Origin: UBA1275 sp038124025
GTDB taxonomy: Bacteria; Bacteroidota; Rhodothermia; Balneolales; Balneolaceae
Assembly: GCA_038124025.1 (NCBI GenBank)
Contig: JAYPBC010000002.1
Coordinates: forward strand, 1 to 64,000
Direction: 5' to 3'
Length of the DNA: 64,000 nt
Part shown: positions 46,314 through 56,689 of the stretch, piece by piece
How the letters are laid out: every line of letters starts with the position of its first letter
How positions within the stretch are numbered: position 1 is the first letter of the stretch
Notes under the pieces: model-generated
What the model was told of the DNA's origin: nothing
Seen by the model: the letters and a program-made list of their open reading frames with translations, nothing else
Database searches by the model: none
Made by a program: the position numbers and the translations under genes

Positions 46314-49139
46314 ATGCAGTTAGAATCAACCGTCCGGCAACTAGCCGCTGAAAGTAAGGTTAGTGAATCACTATGCAAGCATGTATCTGCTCTATCTGAA
46401 ATTTTAGAGCAACTTAGCTTAGACCGAACTAAGCCTGAATTTTTAGCTTTGCTTGGGAATGCTCCTTTACAAGTAAAGAACGCATTAGATCATGGTCAAA
46501 CGAGTGAACTCGAGGCTTTTTTACATGGTCTTCAAAAGCTTTCCACCAATGAGATAAAGGAATTTCTCAGAGTATATACCACGTATTTTCATTTAGTAAA
46601 TTCTTTAGAACAGCATGAGATAAGCCGAATTAATCGTAAACGAGAGTTTGCAGAAACACCCGATACCCCTCGAAATGAAAGTATTTTGGAGGCGGTACAT
46701 GTCATGAAAAAACAAGGGTATTCCTTTGCTGAAGTGATGGATGTGTTTGAACATATGGACATTCAACCTACCATAACGGCTCATCCCACTGAAGCTCGAC
46801 GGCGTAGCATTCTCACTAAGCAGCATGAAATAAGTGAAATGGTGAGTAAGCTGGGTACCGAAGAGCTCACTTCTGATGAGGAACGTCATTTACGTAAAGA
46901 AATACTAAATCAGCTTAAGCTACTACTTCTTACCGATGAAGTGCGAGCCGAACGTATGTCGGTAGAAGATGAAGTGGAAAATGGATTGTATTTCTTTACC
47001 CATACCATTTGGGACTCTATTCCACGATTATATAAGGACATTAGGTTGGCTTTGGAAACCTATTATCCCGAAGCTTATGCTAAGCATAGTTACGCTTTGC
47101 CCATTGTATTACGATATCGTTCTTGGATTGGGAGTGATCGAGATGGAAATCCAAATGTTACCTCGTCGGTTACTTGGAAAACACTTATAGAACAGCGTAA
47201 AACCGTTTTGCAGCTATATCTGAAAAAACTGGATCATCTTCGAAGATATCTAAGTATTTCATATAAGGAAGCTACTATTTCGAAGGCTTTGAAAGACTCA
47301 TTACGAAAGGAGGAAGTTGATAATCCTTTATCTGATTTGTACGAAAGAAGGTATCAAAGAGAGCCTTACCGAAGAAAAATTACTCATATGATGCAGCACT
47401 TGAATGTCCAAATGCATGCGATTGAACAGTCAAAGAGTCATATCCTAGAAAAAGCCAAAGAGTATACTCCTGAGAAATTTATTGAAGATTTGGAGCTAAT
47501 AAGTGAATCCTTATTACAACAGGAATTTGTTGGATTGGCCGAGCAAGGTAGGCTGCATGACCTCATTATCTGTGCTAAGACCTTTGGATTTCATTTAACT
47601 GCATTGGACATTCGGCAGCACTCTCGACTTCATGAGGAAACCGTTGCTGAGATGTTGAGTTTTTCCGGAGCCGAACATGATTATGCTCATCTCTCAGAAA
47701 GTGAAAAGATTGATTTTCTGGATAAAGAGCTTAAAAATCCACGACCATTGTGTTCAAGAGGATTTCAGCGTAGTGAAACGGCTCAAAAAGTATTGGGTGT
47801 ATTCGAAGAAATTCGAGATATGCTCGAGCTCGATTCTAATATATTTGGCAGTTATATAATTTCCATGACGCATGGAGTTAGTGATATGTTGGAAGTTCTG
47901 TTGATAGCTAAAGAGATGGGTTTGTGGAATATGATAGATGGGAAGGTTACTACACCATTGGATGTAGTGCCTTTGTTTGAAACCATAGAAGATTTAGAAA
48001 ATTCGCGTGATCTAATGGCTCAGATGTTTGAAGACCCACTATTCAAACAGCAAATTGCGGCAAGGAATAACTTTCAGGAAATCATGTTGGGCTATTCCGA
48101 TAGCAACAAAGACGGTGGTTATTGGACCGCAAATTGGGCATTAAATAAAGCTCAGTACGATTTGGGAATAGTTTGCCGTGAGTATAATATTGATTTCAGA
48201 CTATTCCATGGACGGGGTGGTACTGTTGGTAGGGGAGGTGGACAGTCTAACAAGGCGATTGTCGCAATGCCACCTGTGAGTAACAACGGGCGTATTCGAT
48301 TTACCGAACAAGGCGAGGTAATTTCTTTTCGCTACTCCTTAGAAACCATTGCGCATCGTCATTTAGAACAGCTTGTCCATGCTATGGCTCAGGTGATAAA
48401 TGCTCAAAAGAATGCACCTGGATATCTTTATGGCAAAGATCGTGAATGGGATCTCATGCAAGAACTTTCTAAGTATACAATGGAAGCCTATAGGGGGTTG
48501 ATTGATGCACCTGGTTTCTGGGAATGGTATATGGAAAAAACCCCCATCGAGCATATTGGGAAGCTACCCATTGCCTCTCGACCTGTTTCGAGGGGTGCTG
48601 GCGGTGGATTCACCTTCGATGGACTGAGAGCTATACCATGGGTTTTTGCCTGGACCCAAGTACGTTATAATGTGCCAGGTTGGTATGGAATTGGATCTGG
48701 ATTGAAAAAACTAATGGACAACAACCCGGATGCACAAGATATTGTTAAGCGATGGTTTAGAGAATGGACGTTCTTCCATACCGTTCTTAATAATTCCCAA
48801 CGCGAGTTAGCTCGAACTCACATTGCTACCTCAGAGTTATACTTAGAGCATCCAGAAGAGGATACTTTTCATCAAATGATACTCCAGGATTTCCAATGGG
48901 CTACTGAGTATATCACTCGAATTGCCGGGATGGAGAAGATTTTAGATCATAACCCTGTTATTCAGCGCTCGATACAATTTAGAAATCCCTTTACCTACCC
49001 GCTCAATGTTGTTCAAACAGAGTTAATTAAACGATGGTCAAAAAGGGATAGTTCAGACCAAAAGGAAGAGGAAATACTTACGGAATTACTGTTTCTTAAC
49101 ATTAACAGTATAGCTGCAGCTATGCAGAGTACAGGATAA
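46314..49139 (+). CDS. ppc: Phosphoenolpyruvate carboxylase
   Basis: A 941-aa anaplerotic enzyme that makes oxaloacetate from PEP and bicarbonate. The catalytic His is H157 in TAHPTEARRRS; the PEP-site motif is GYSDSNKDGGYW (about 600-611), with FHGRGGTVGRGGGQ (about 637-650) as the second conserved loop. The C-terminus ends in the typical hydrophobic tail closing with STG in place of the usual NTG. There is no plant-type N-terminal phosphorylation extension. It is transcribed alone, 129 bp after the TauE gene and 83 bp before ilvE. Confidence 0.97.
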   Translation: MQLESTVRQLAAESKVSESLCKHVSALSEILEQLSLDRTKPEFLALLGNAPLQVKNALDHGQTSELEAFLHGLQKLSTNEIKEFLRVYTTYFHLVNSLEQHEISRINRKREFAETPDTPRNESILEAVHVMKKQGYSFAEVMDVFEHMDIQPTITAHPTEARRRSILTKQHEISEMVSKLGTEELTSDEERHLRKEILNQLKLLLLTDEVRAERMSVEDEVENGLYFFTHTIWDSIPRLYKDIRLALETYYPEAYAKHSYALPIVLRYRSWIGSDRDGNPNVTSSVTWKTLIEQRKTVLQLYLKKLDHLRRYLSISYKEATISKALKDSLRKEEVDNPLSDLYERRYQREPYRRKITHMMQHLNVQMHAIEQSKSHILEKAKEYTPEKFIEDLELISESLLQQEFVGLAEQGRLHDLIICAKTFGFHLTALDIRQHSRLHEETVAEMLSFSGAEHDYAHLSESEKIDFLDKELKNPRPLCSRGFQRSETAQKVLGVFEEIRDMLELDSNIFGSYIISMTHGVSDMLEVLLIAKEMGLWNMIDGKVTTPLDVVPLFETIEDLENSRDLMAQMFEDPLFKQQIAARNNFQEIMLGYSDSNKDGGYWTANWALNKAQYDLGIVCREYNIDFRLFHGRGGTVGRGGGQSNKAIVAMPPVSNNGRIRFTEQGEVISFRYSLETIAHRHLEQLVHAMAQVINAQKNAPGYLYGKDREWDLMQELSKYTMEAYRGLIDAPGFWEWYMEKTPIEHIGKLPIASRPVSRGAGGGFTFDGLRAIPWVFAWTQVRYNVPGWYGIGSGLKKLMDNNPDAQDIVKRWFREWTFFHTVLNNSQRELARTHIATSELYLEHPEEDTFHQMILQDFQWATEYITRIAGMEKILDHNPVIQRSIQFRNPFTYPLNVVQTELIKRWSKRDSSDQKEEEILTELLFLNINSIAAAMQSTG

Positions 49140-49222
49140 TTTTTTCATTCAAATAGGGTTAAAACTTTAAATATTCATAGCCAAGCTTACTATATTTCGC
49201 AAAAGACTCAACTCGGATAATT

Positions 49223-50302
49223 ATGACTTCAACATTACAGGTAGATAAGGCAACTACTTCCAGAATTCAGGAAGTGGATATGGATAATTTAGATTTTGGT
49301 CGATGTTTTACCGACCATATGTTTGAGATGCATTACGCGAATAATACCTGGAAAATGGGCCAAATTAAGCCGTATGGTCCCATAGAAATCAGTCCAGCAT
49401 TAAACGTACTTCATTACGGACAGGCGGTATTTGAAGGTATGAAAGCGTTTTATGTGGACGAGCAACAAATCAATTTATTTCGGCCGGATGTGCACCACGC
49501 ACGATTCAATCGATCGTGCCGCAGAATGTGTATCCCAGAGACTTCTTATGAAGTTTTTATTGAAGCACTTGAGACACTTATCCGCTTAGATGCCGCTTGG
49601 GTACCCAAAAAGCGTGGTACTGCGTTGTATATTAGGCCTTTTATATTCGCTAATGAAAATTATCTTGCCGCGCGAGTATCCGCAACGTATGCATACCACA
49701 TAATTATGTCTCCAGTTGGGGCTTATTATGCCGAAGGATTTAACCCAGTTTCCTTGACTACCTCTCCGGATTTTGTTCGCGCAGTTCCTGGTGGAACCGG
49801 TGAGGCAAAAACAGCAGGAAATTACGCCGCTAGTTTTTTACCTGCCCAACAGGCGCAGCAAGATGGTTTTACACAGGTACTCTGGCTGGACGCCATAAAT
49901 CATAGGTATATAGAAGAAGTGGGCACCATGAACATTCATTTTCTTATTGGCGATACCTTGGTTACCCCTTCCTTGACCGGTTCAGTTCTGTCAGGAATTA
50001 CTAGAGATTCGGTTATTACCTTGGCTCAGGAATGGGGATACGAAGTGCAAGAGCGAAAGATATCAATTGATGAAATTATGCAAGCCTCAGTCGATGGTCA
50101 TCTGCAAGAAGTGTTTGGAAGTGGTACAGCGGCCGTTATTAGTCCTGTAGGTCGAATAGCCCATAAAGGTCAGGAAATAACTATTAGTAGTGGTAAAATT
50201 GGCCAGCTTGCAAAGCGACTTCACGACACCATTACAGGCATTCAATACGGGCAGTTAGAGGACCCTTTTGATTGGGCCCATCCTGTCAATATTCAGTCGT
50301 AA
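49223..50302 (+). CDS. ilvE: Branched-chain amino acid aminotransferase
   Basis: A 359-aa fold-type IV PLP enzyme that transaminates Leu, Ile and Val with 2-oxoglutarate. The PLP Lys is K196 within GTGEAKTAGNYAAS, in the position expected for the larger (type II, eukaryote-like) BCATs. N-terminal LHYGQAVFEGMKAF (about 61-74) is the substrate-side motif, and the conserved LSGITRDSVI (about 254-263) and GSGTAAVISPV (about 299-309) cup the cofactor phosphate. Its stop lies a few bases before the crcB GTG start, so the two genes may be co-transcribed although unrelated in function. Confidence 0.95.
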   Translation: MTSTLQVDKATTSRIQEVDMDNLDFGRCFTDHMFEMHYANNTWKMGQIKPYGPIEISPALNVLHYGQAVFEGMKAFYVDEQQINLFRPDVHHARFNRSCRRMCIPETSYEVFIEALETLIRLDAAWVPKKRGTALYIRPFIFANENYLAARVSATYAYHIIMSPVGAYYAEGFNPVSLTTSPDFVRAVPGGTGEAKTAGNYAASFLPAQQAQQDGFTQVLWLDAINHRYIEEVGTMNIHFLIGDTLVTPSLTGSVLSGITRDSVITLAQEWGYEVQERKISIDEIMQASVDGHLQEVFGSGTAAVISPVGRIAHKGQEITISSGKIGQLAKRLHDTITGIQYGQLEDPFDWAHPVNIQS

Positions 50303-50309
50303 AGAATCT

Positions 50310-50705
50310 GTGCATCTAACAACCTTAATAGCGGTCATGCTCGGCGGCAGTCTTGGTGCCCTGTGTCGTTATTTATTAGGCTTAGGAGTCCATCGCTGGT
50401 TAAAGCCTGAATATTTACCTACAGGAACTATGGTGGTGAATCTCTTGGGATGTTTCTTGATTGGTTTGTTGGCCGCACTTTTTGAGTTAAAAAATTGGGG
50501 TAGTGGCTGGCCCCGTATCTTTCTATTTGTGGGTTTTTTAGGTAGTTTCACCACTTTCTCTACCTACACACTGGATACTTTTTTACTGCTTAAATCCGAT
50601 CAATTTATGGGTGCATTTCTGAATATGGGCCTTCAAGTCATACTCGGCTTAGCCGTAGCCATGGCGGGTTGGTATTTGGTTTATGGGACAAAAGTCTCTG
50701 GTTGA
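50310..50705 (+). CDS. crcB: Fluoride exporter CrcB/Fluc
   Basis: A 131-aa small membrane protein with four TM helices that forms dual-topology dimers exporting fluoride. Conserved GGSLGALCRYLLG (about 10-22) and GFLGSFTTFSTYTLD (about 76-90) carry the Phe-box and Na+-site residues. A GTG at 50310 is the preferred start, 7 nt after the ilvE stop. An upstream TTG at 50268 would add 14 residues not typical of the family and overlap ilvE. No fluoride riboswitch is seen upstream, as the space is coding. Confidence 0.92.
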   Translation: MHLTTLIAVMLGGSLGALCRYLLGLGVHRWLKPEYLPTGTMVVNLLGCFLIGLLAALFELKNWGSGWPRIFLFVGFLGSFTTFSTYTLDTFLLLKSDQFMGAFLNMGLQVILGLAVAMAGWYLVYGTKVSG

Positions 50706-50791
50706 TCTAGCCACCAATTTTTGTCAGCTCCCTGGTTCATCTAATCTCTATTGTGCAATATATCGATGTATTGAATAGCACACCTTAGGAA

Positions 50792-51718
50792 TCAATAGCC
50801 TTTCGTTCGATCAACAAGAAATTGTGCAGGCATGCCGGAGGAAATTCTATGATAATTGTCTACAATCAACGCTGCGGCATCGCTTACCCTAGTTTGGGCA
50901 GCTATATGAGGGCTAATCATTATTTCCTTACGAGACCAAAAATGATGATCTCGATGGAGAGGTTCCTGGGTGAATACATCTAGATAGGCTCCCTGAACTT
51001 GCTGGGTGTCAAGGGCGTATATCAGGTCCTCATCAACCAGTTGAGCTCCTCGTCCTGCATTTATTATAAAACTGGGTTGTGGCATACTTTTGAAAAGTTC
51101 AAGATCTAATAGGCCTTGTGTTTCTGATGTGCTTGGTAATAAGCAAACCACCACGTTACACTGCCGAGCAAAGGTATGGAGTTCTAGTTGTTCATAACAA
51201 CGCACATTGGGTAGGTCTTTTTTAGTACGGGACCAGCCAAGTACACAATAACCTCTGTCTGCCAATGATACACTAACTTGCTGCCCAATATTACCTAATC
51301 CCATGACTCCTATTTTGAGTGCTTGGTGGTGCAGCGTTTCTTTATTTTCCCAACGTCCTTTAAGTTGATTAGCTCTATAGAATAATCCATTATGTCGTAT
51401 ATCCATAAGTACCCATTCTATGTAGTCGAGCATGTCGGTGGCCAAGGTTTTCAGACTCATGCGAGCAATTGGAATATCTGGAGGAATACTGGAGTCTTCG
51501 AGCAGCTTAGAAACACCGGCGCCATAGGATTGGATAAGCTGAAGATTTGGGTATGAAGCCAATGCTTGTTCAGGGATATCCCAACAAACACTCATTCTAA
51601 CCGAATTTTTTGAGCTAATCCGTGGCCATATATCGACTTGAATGTTTGGGTCAAGACCTTGGATATGCTCTTTGAGTTCAAGAAAATTTTTATTGGTAGA
51701 GATAAGTGCTATGGCCAT
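50792..51718 (-). CDS. D-2-hydroxyacid dehydrogenase (GhrA-like)
   Basis: About 308 aa from the ATG at 51718, preferred because it starts directly on the first strand (MAIALIST) whereas the upstream ATG at 51766 adds 16 unmatched residues. The NAD(P) site is GVMGLGNIGQQV, with Ser-Arg after strand 2 (GWSRTKK), which favours NADPH. The catalytic Arg is in NAGRGAQL, Glu in TQEPL and His in SPHIAA. GhrA-type enzymes reduce glyoxylate and hydroxypyruvate; the true substrate is not certain. It is divergent from dnaE across 94 bp. Confidence 0.88.
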   Translation of the reverse strand: MAIALISTNKNFLELKEHIQGLDPNIQVDIWPRISSKNSVRMSVCWDIPEQALASYPNLQLIQSYGAGVSKLLEDSSIPPDIPIARMSLKTLATDMLDYIEWVLMDIRHNGLFYRANQLKGRWENKETLHHQALKIGVMGLGNIGQQVSVSLADRGYCVLGWSRTKKDLPNVRCYEQLELHTFARQCNVVVCLLPSTSETQGLLDLELFKSMPQPSFIINAGRGAQLVDEDLIYALDTQQVQGAYLDVFTQEPLHRDHHFWSRKEIMISPHIAAQTRVSDAAALIVDNYHRISSGMPAQFLVDRTKGY

Positions 51719-51812
51719 ACGTAAATATAGGGTTTGATACGCAAAATTTGTGGAAAACTTGTGCACATAGTCTTTGTGGGTTACCCTATATTATTACGAT
51801 AAATAGTTATCT

Positions 51813-54800
51813 ATGTATCTAATATTTGACACCGAAACCACCGGTTTACCCCGAGATTATAGCGCGCCAATAACCCAGCTAGACAATTGGCCTAGGCTTG
51901 TTCAACTTGCTTGGCAGCTGCATGATCATACCGGAGCATTACAATCCAGTGGGAATTACATCATTCGACCAGAAGGGTTTACTATACCCTTTAACTCTGA
52001 GCAAATTCATGGTATTTCTACTGAAAAAGCCTTAAAGGAAGGTGTTGATCTCAAAGAAGTACTGCAGATTTTTAGAAAAGATATTGACCGAGCCCAATTT
52101 TTGGTAGGTCATAATGTGTCTTTCGATGAACGTGTAATGGGAGCAGAGTACCTGCGTAATAAGATCCCATCGGCTATCATGGATAAGGCTAAAATAGATA
52201 CAAAAGATGAAGGGACACAATTTTGTGCTATTCCTGGGCCAAGAGGGTTTAAATGGCCCTCTCTTGGAGAGCTTCATCACGCTTTATTTAACAAGGGGTT
52301 TGATGATGCCCACGATGCGGCTGCTGATGTAGAGGCAACAGCCCGATGTTTTTTAGAGTTGGTATTGCTTGGTGAAGCGAAGTTCAGCTTTCCATTAGAT
52401 GCCAAATTGTACGAAAGCCCTCAGAGCTACTTAAAGAGAGAAAATTACATCGACCTAGTATCGCCCGATCGTTTAAAAACCTCTAAAAGTACCGAAACAC
52501 AGCCGGAGCATTCCGTTGAATCACAGGAACAATCGGTTAGTGCGAAACCTCACGGGCATCCTGTAGCAGAACAGGACAGTTCTGCGGATTTCGAAGAACA
52601 AAAAGAAACCGCAAAAAAAAAACTTGAAAAGTGGACCCAGGGAGAACCGCTGAGTTTTTCTCATTTACACACCCATTCTAAGTATTCCGTATTACGATCT
52701 ACAGCAGGGGTTAAGGATTTGGTTGCGAAGGCAGCAAAATGGAAAATGCCGGCAGTGGCTTTGACCGACTTGGGGAATATGTTCGGTGCATTTTCTTTTG
52801 TTGCAGAGGCTCATAAACAAGGGATTAAGCCCATTGTGGGGTGTGAACTATATCTCGTTGAAGATCACGCGAAGAAAAAATTCACCCGTGAACATCGTGA
52901 TTTACGTTGGCAAATACCCTTACTGGCTAAAAATCAACATGGGTTCAAAAATTTATCCAATATCTGTTCTCTAGGATACACCCAAGGATACTATTACAAA
53001 TATCCAAGGGTAGATAAACAGATAATAGCAGAGCATTCCAAAGACATTATTGCTCTCAGTGGTGGAACCAATGGTATTCTAGGTGAGCTCATATTAAATA
53101 AAGGAATAGAAGTGGCCGAAGCAGAAATTAACTGGTGGATAGATTGTTTTGGAGATGACTTTTATTTAGAACTAATTGATCATGGCTTGCCAGAAGAGCA
53201 GCGCGTAAATGAAGTGTTTCGTGATTTCTCAAAAAAGTATGGCGTTTCTTTAATTGCTTCCAATAACTGTTTTTACATGGAAAAAGCAGATGCTGATGCT
53301 CATGATGCCCTAATCTGTATAGATGATGGCGCACTTAAAAGTACGCCTGTTGGAAAAGGACGAGATTTTAGATATGGATTCCCTAATCATGAATTCTATT
53401 TTAAGTCTGCTGAAGAGATGATCGGTTTATTTTCAGAGGTGCCAGAGGCTATTTACGGGACCTATGAGATTGCTCAAAAAGTAGAGCCCATCGTACTAGA
53501 GAGAGAGGTCATTTTACCTAAGTTTGACATCCCAGCACCCTTTAAAAATGAAGATGAGTATCTGCGACATCTCACGTTAGAAGGTGCCGCTCGGAATTAT
53601 GGAGAAATACATCCAGAACTCCAAGATCGTATTGATTTAGAACTCGGAATTATCCAAGACATGGGCTTTCCAGGTTACTTTCTCATTGTGCAGGATTTCA
53701 TAGCAGCTGCCAAAAAAATGGGAGTCTACGTAGGGCCAGGTAGAGGATCTGCAGCAGGGTCGGTCGTGGCTTATGCAACGGGCATAACAAACATAGATCC
53801 CCTTAAATATGATTTACTGTTCGAACGGTTTTTAAACCCAGAGCGGGTTAGCATGCCGGATATAGACATTGACTTTGATGACGAAGGCCGGCAAAAAGTC
53901 ATTGAGTACGTCGTTGACAAATACGGTGCAGATCAGGTGGCGCATATCATCACTTTCGGTTCAATGGCTGCACGCTCCTCGGTTAGGGATGTAGCCAGGG
54001 TACTTGATCTTCCTCTTTCGGATGCCGATAGGATTGCAAAACTAATTCCAGAGCGTCCTGGAACCTCTCTGGACGATGCATTCTCGGAAGTGAAAGAACT
54101 CAGAGAAATTCGTGACAGTGAGGGTTTGGAAGCAGAAACACTGCGAATGGCTCAAATTTTAGAAGGATCGGTTCGAAACACGGGGCTACATGCTGCAGGT
54201 ATTATCATTGCTCCGGATCAATTAACCGAATACATTCCTGTTAGTACAGCTAAAGATACTGATTTGCAAGTGACTCAATTCGATGGGGGCGTTATCGAGT
54301 CTGCAGGGATGCTAAAAATGGACTTTTTGGGGCTGAAAACATTATCCATTTTAAAAACCGCTATTCAGTTTGTACAGGAGAATTATCAAAAGACCTATAC
54401 GCTTGACGACATACCTTTAGATGATGAAAAGACCTTCGAACTATACCAAAAAGGAGGAACCTTAGGTACTTTCCAATTCGAGAGTGAGGGGATGAGAAAG
54501 TATTTAAAAGATCTAAAGCCTTCTGCCATAGACGATTTAATTGCTATGAATGCCTTGTATCGACCAGGCCCAATGCAATTTATCCCCAATTATATAGAAC
54601 GAAAACATGGACGTGAAGAAGTTGAATACGACCATGAAGATTTGATTCCCTTACTTCAAGCTACTTTTGGGATCATGATTTATCAGGAACAGATCATGAA
54701 AGTAGCCCAACAAATGGGGGGATATAGCCTAGGTGAAGCGGATGTATTGAGACGAATAATGGGAAAGAAAAAAGCCGACTTACTACCACCAGAAGAGGAA

Positions 54801-56120
54801 AAATTTATTCGACAATCCGTTGAGCGTGGTTACGGTGAGAAAGTAGCTAAAAATGTATTTGATAAAATGGCCATGTTTGCCGGTTATGGATTTAACAAGT
54901 CCCACTCGGCGGCCTACTCAGTGGTAGCGTACCACACTATGTATTTTAAAGCCAATTATACTCCCGAGTATATGGCTGCCGTTCTCAGTCACAATATGAG
55001 TGATATAAAAAAAGTCGCTTCCTTTATCGAGGAATGTCAACAACTCGGTATAGCGGTAGATCCCCCGAACATAAATACCTCAAGAGGCAGGTTTATTGCC
55101 AAGAAAGGTCGTATACAATACGGTATGTCTGCCATAAAAGGGGTAGGAGAAAATGCCATTCAACACATTGTAGAGCAACGTACTGCGGAGGGTGGGTTCA
55201 AATCCATTTTTGATTTTGCTTCTAGAGTAGATGTACGCATATGCAATCGCCGTACCCTTGAAAGTCTTATTCAGGCCGGCGCTTTCGATAGTGTTTATGA
55301 TAATAGGGCGCAACTTCTTCATGGCATAGAGGATATTCTATCATATGCCAATAGGAAGCAAGAAGAGAAAAGATTAAATCAGGTCAATTTGTTCGGTGGG
55401 GCTGGATCAGAGACCGCATTACGAGAGCCAAAGCTTGCCAATATCCCAAATTGGACCTCTATGGAGCGACTAAATCGAGAGCGTGAACTCATTGGTTTTT
55501 ACTTAAGCGGACATCCTCTGGAGCGCTACCAAGAAGATATACAGCTGTTTTCATCACATACACTTTCCTCGGATACCATAGATCAACTCAGTCATGATTC
55601 TGAGTTAAATATAATTGGAATTGTGACCTCTAAACGTGTTATTACTGACAAAAAAGGGCGGCCAATTGCTTTTCTTATAGTTGAAGACAGACACTCTTCG
55701 ATGGAAATGGCCGTCTTTAGCCAACAATTTGATCAGTATGCGGCACTTTTAGAGGTGGATAATGTGCTTTGGATTAAGGGGCGTTACAGCAAACGCGATC
55801 GAGGAAATTCAATGATTGTACAGGCGGTAGAAAGAGTGGAAAATCTACGAGAAAAGCATCAAGATAAACTACGCCTATCCATTCGGTTGCATACTCAAAC
55901 TCTTCAGAGTAATTCTATTGATCGTTTGGCTCAATTATTTAGCTTACATCAAGGACATACGTATGTAAAAGCTCAAATTGAAAGCGAGCAAATGGACCAG
56001 CCTATAGCGATGAATATCCGTAAATTTGTGGTTGACCCATCGCCTACACTTATGCATGAACTGCGCGCTTTACTCGGTGAAGAAAATGTAAAATTAGCTC
56101 TTCAAAATGGAGTAGGATAG
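51813..56120 (+). CDS. dnaE: DNA polymerase III alpha subunit fused to an N-terminal DEDDh exonuclease
   Basis: A 1435-aa replicative polymerase. Residues 1-185 are a DnaQ-like 3'-5' exonuclease with all five catalytic residues (D6, E8, D105, H167, D172), so proofreading is built in. A charged linker (about 205-280) leads to the PHP domain (HLHTHS at 284-289), then the C-family polymerase core (PDIDIDFDD at 682-690). A likely sliding-clamp motif is QVNLF at about 1190-1194, and an OB domain follows (about 1255-1340). PHP metal ligands are partly lost: TDLGN at 318-322 instead of TDH, and NNCFY at 484-488 instead of NDVHY. The enzyme evidently relies on the fused exonuclease instead. Confidence 0.96.
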   Translation: MYLIFDTETTGLPRDYSAPITQLDNWPRLVQLAWQLHDHTGALQSSGNYIIRPEGFTIPFNSEQIHGISTEKALKEGVDLKEVLQIFRKDIDRAQFLVGHNVSFDERVMGAEYLRNKIPSAIMDKAKIDTKDEGTQFCAIPGPRGFKWPSLGELHHALFNKGFDDAHDAAADVEATARCFLELVLLGEAKFSFPLDAKLYESPQSYLKRENYIDLVSPDRLKTSKSTETQPEHSVESQEQSVSAKPHGHPVAEQDSSADFEEQKETAKKKLEKWTQGEPLSFSHLHTHSKYSVLRSTAGVKDLVAKAAKWKMPAVALTDLGNMFGAFSFVAEAHKQGIKPIVGCELYLVEDHAKKKFTREHRDLRWQIPLLAKNQHGFKNLSNICSLGYTQGYYYKYPRVDKQIIAEHSKDIIALSGGTNGILGELILNKGIEVAEAEINWWIDCFGDDFYLELIDHGLPEEQRVNEVFRDFSKKYGVSLIASNNCFYMEKADADAHDALICIDDGALKSTPVGKGRDFRYGFPNHEFYFKSAEEMIGLFSEVPEAIYGTYEIAQKVEPIVLEREVILPKFDIPAPFKNEDEYLRHLTLEGAARNYGEIHPELQDRIDLELGIIQDMGFPGYFLIVQDFIAAAKKMGVYVGPGRGSAAGSVVAYATGITNIDPLKYDLLFERFLNPERVSMPDIDIDFDDEGRQKVIEYVVDKYGADQVAHIITFGSMAARSSVRDVARVLDLPLSDADRIAKLIPERPGTSLDDAFSEVKELREIRDSEGLEAETLRMAQILEGSVRNTGLHAAGIIIAPDQLTEYIPVSTAKDTDLQVTQFDGGVIESAGMLKMDFLGLKTLSILKTAIQFVQENYQKTYTLDDIPLDDEKTFELYQKGGTLGTFQFESEGMRKYLKDLKPSAIDDLIAMNALYRPGPMQFIPNYIERKHGREEVEYDHEDLIPLLQATFGIMIYQEQIMKVAQQMGGYSLGEADVLRRIMGKKKADLLPPEEEKFIRQSVERGYGEKVAKNVFDKMAMFAGYGFNKSHSAAYSVVAYHTMYFKANYTPEYMAAVLSHNMSDIKKVASFIEECQQLGIAVDPPNINTSRGRFIAKKGRIQYGMSAIKGVGENAIQHIVEQRTAEGGFKSIFDFASRVDVRICNRRTLESLIQAGAFDSVYDNRAQLLHGIEDILSYANRKQEEKRLNQVNLFGGAGSETALREPKLANIPNWTSMERLNRERELIGFYLSGHPLERYQEDIQLFSSHTLSSDTIDQLSHDSELNIIGIVTSKRVITDKKGRPIAFLIVEDRHSSMEMAVFSQQFDQYAALLEVDNVLWIKGRYSKRDRGNSMIVQAVERVENLREKHQDKLRLSIRLHTQTLQSNSIDRLAQLFSLHQGHTYVKAQIESEQMDQPIAMNIRKFVVDPSPTLMHELRALLGEENVKLALQNGVG

Positions 56121-56244
56121 TTATATTTTTATTCATGGAATCCTATGAGATGGTATGAGTCTCGGGAAACGAAATTAATTCATTTTACGTACTTAATCTT
56201 AATAGAAAATAGTACGAAACAACATCACAAAAGAACATATCAAC

Positions 56245-56568
56245 ATGTCAAAAACAGTAGAGATAACCGACGCAAACTTTGATCAAGAAGTACTTCAATC
56301 CGACAAACCCGTGCTCATCGATTTTTGGGCAGAATGGTGTGGTCCTTGCAGGATGATTGGACCTGTTGTCGAAGAGATGGCAGGAGAATACGAAGGTAAG
56401 GCCAAAATTGGGAAAGTCAATGTTGATGTAAACCCTGAAGTTTCTATCAAGTACGGGATTCGAAGTATCCCAGCTTTACTAATATTTAAGAATGGGGAAG
56501 TGGTAGACCAGATTGTTGGTGCTGTACCTAAGACTCACTTGACAAAACAGTTAGACACACACGTTTAG
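56245..56568 (+). CDS. trxA: Thioredoxin
   Basis: A 107-aa classical thioredoxin with the WCGPC active site at 31-35, the buried Asp in VLIDFWAEW, and the cis-Pro loop RSIPALLIF (about 73-81). It is a cytoplasmic disulfide reductase that serves ribonucleotide reductase, peroxiredoxins and others. It is transcribed alone, 124 bp after dnaE, with no clear terminator before the convergent RsbW-like gene. Confidence 0.97.
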   Translation: MSKTVEITDANFDQEVLQSDKPVLIDFWAEWCGPCRMIGPVVEEMAGEYEGKAKIGKVNVDVNPEVSIKYGIRSIPALLIFKNGEVVDQIVGAVPKTHLTKQLDTHV

Positions 56569-56689
56569 GTCCTTTAAACAGAGGTAAAGCAACTTCTATA
56601 CATGCTGCTTCTATACCAATTTACTGTATTATAAAATATTTAGGCCATTCATATCGTTGCTTCAACGTTTTGTTAGCCATAAGGTCCAT

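Noticed and set aside
50268..50309. TTG start for crcB inside ilvE
   Set aside because: It would add 14 residues outside the family pattern; the GTG at 50310, just after the ilvE stop, fits better.
56588..56620. Repeated CTTCTATAC after trxA
   Set aside because: Only two imperfect short copies without symmetry or pairing; consistent with chance in AT-rich DNA.
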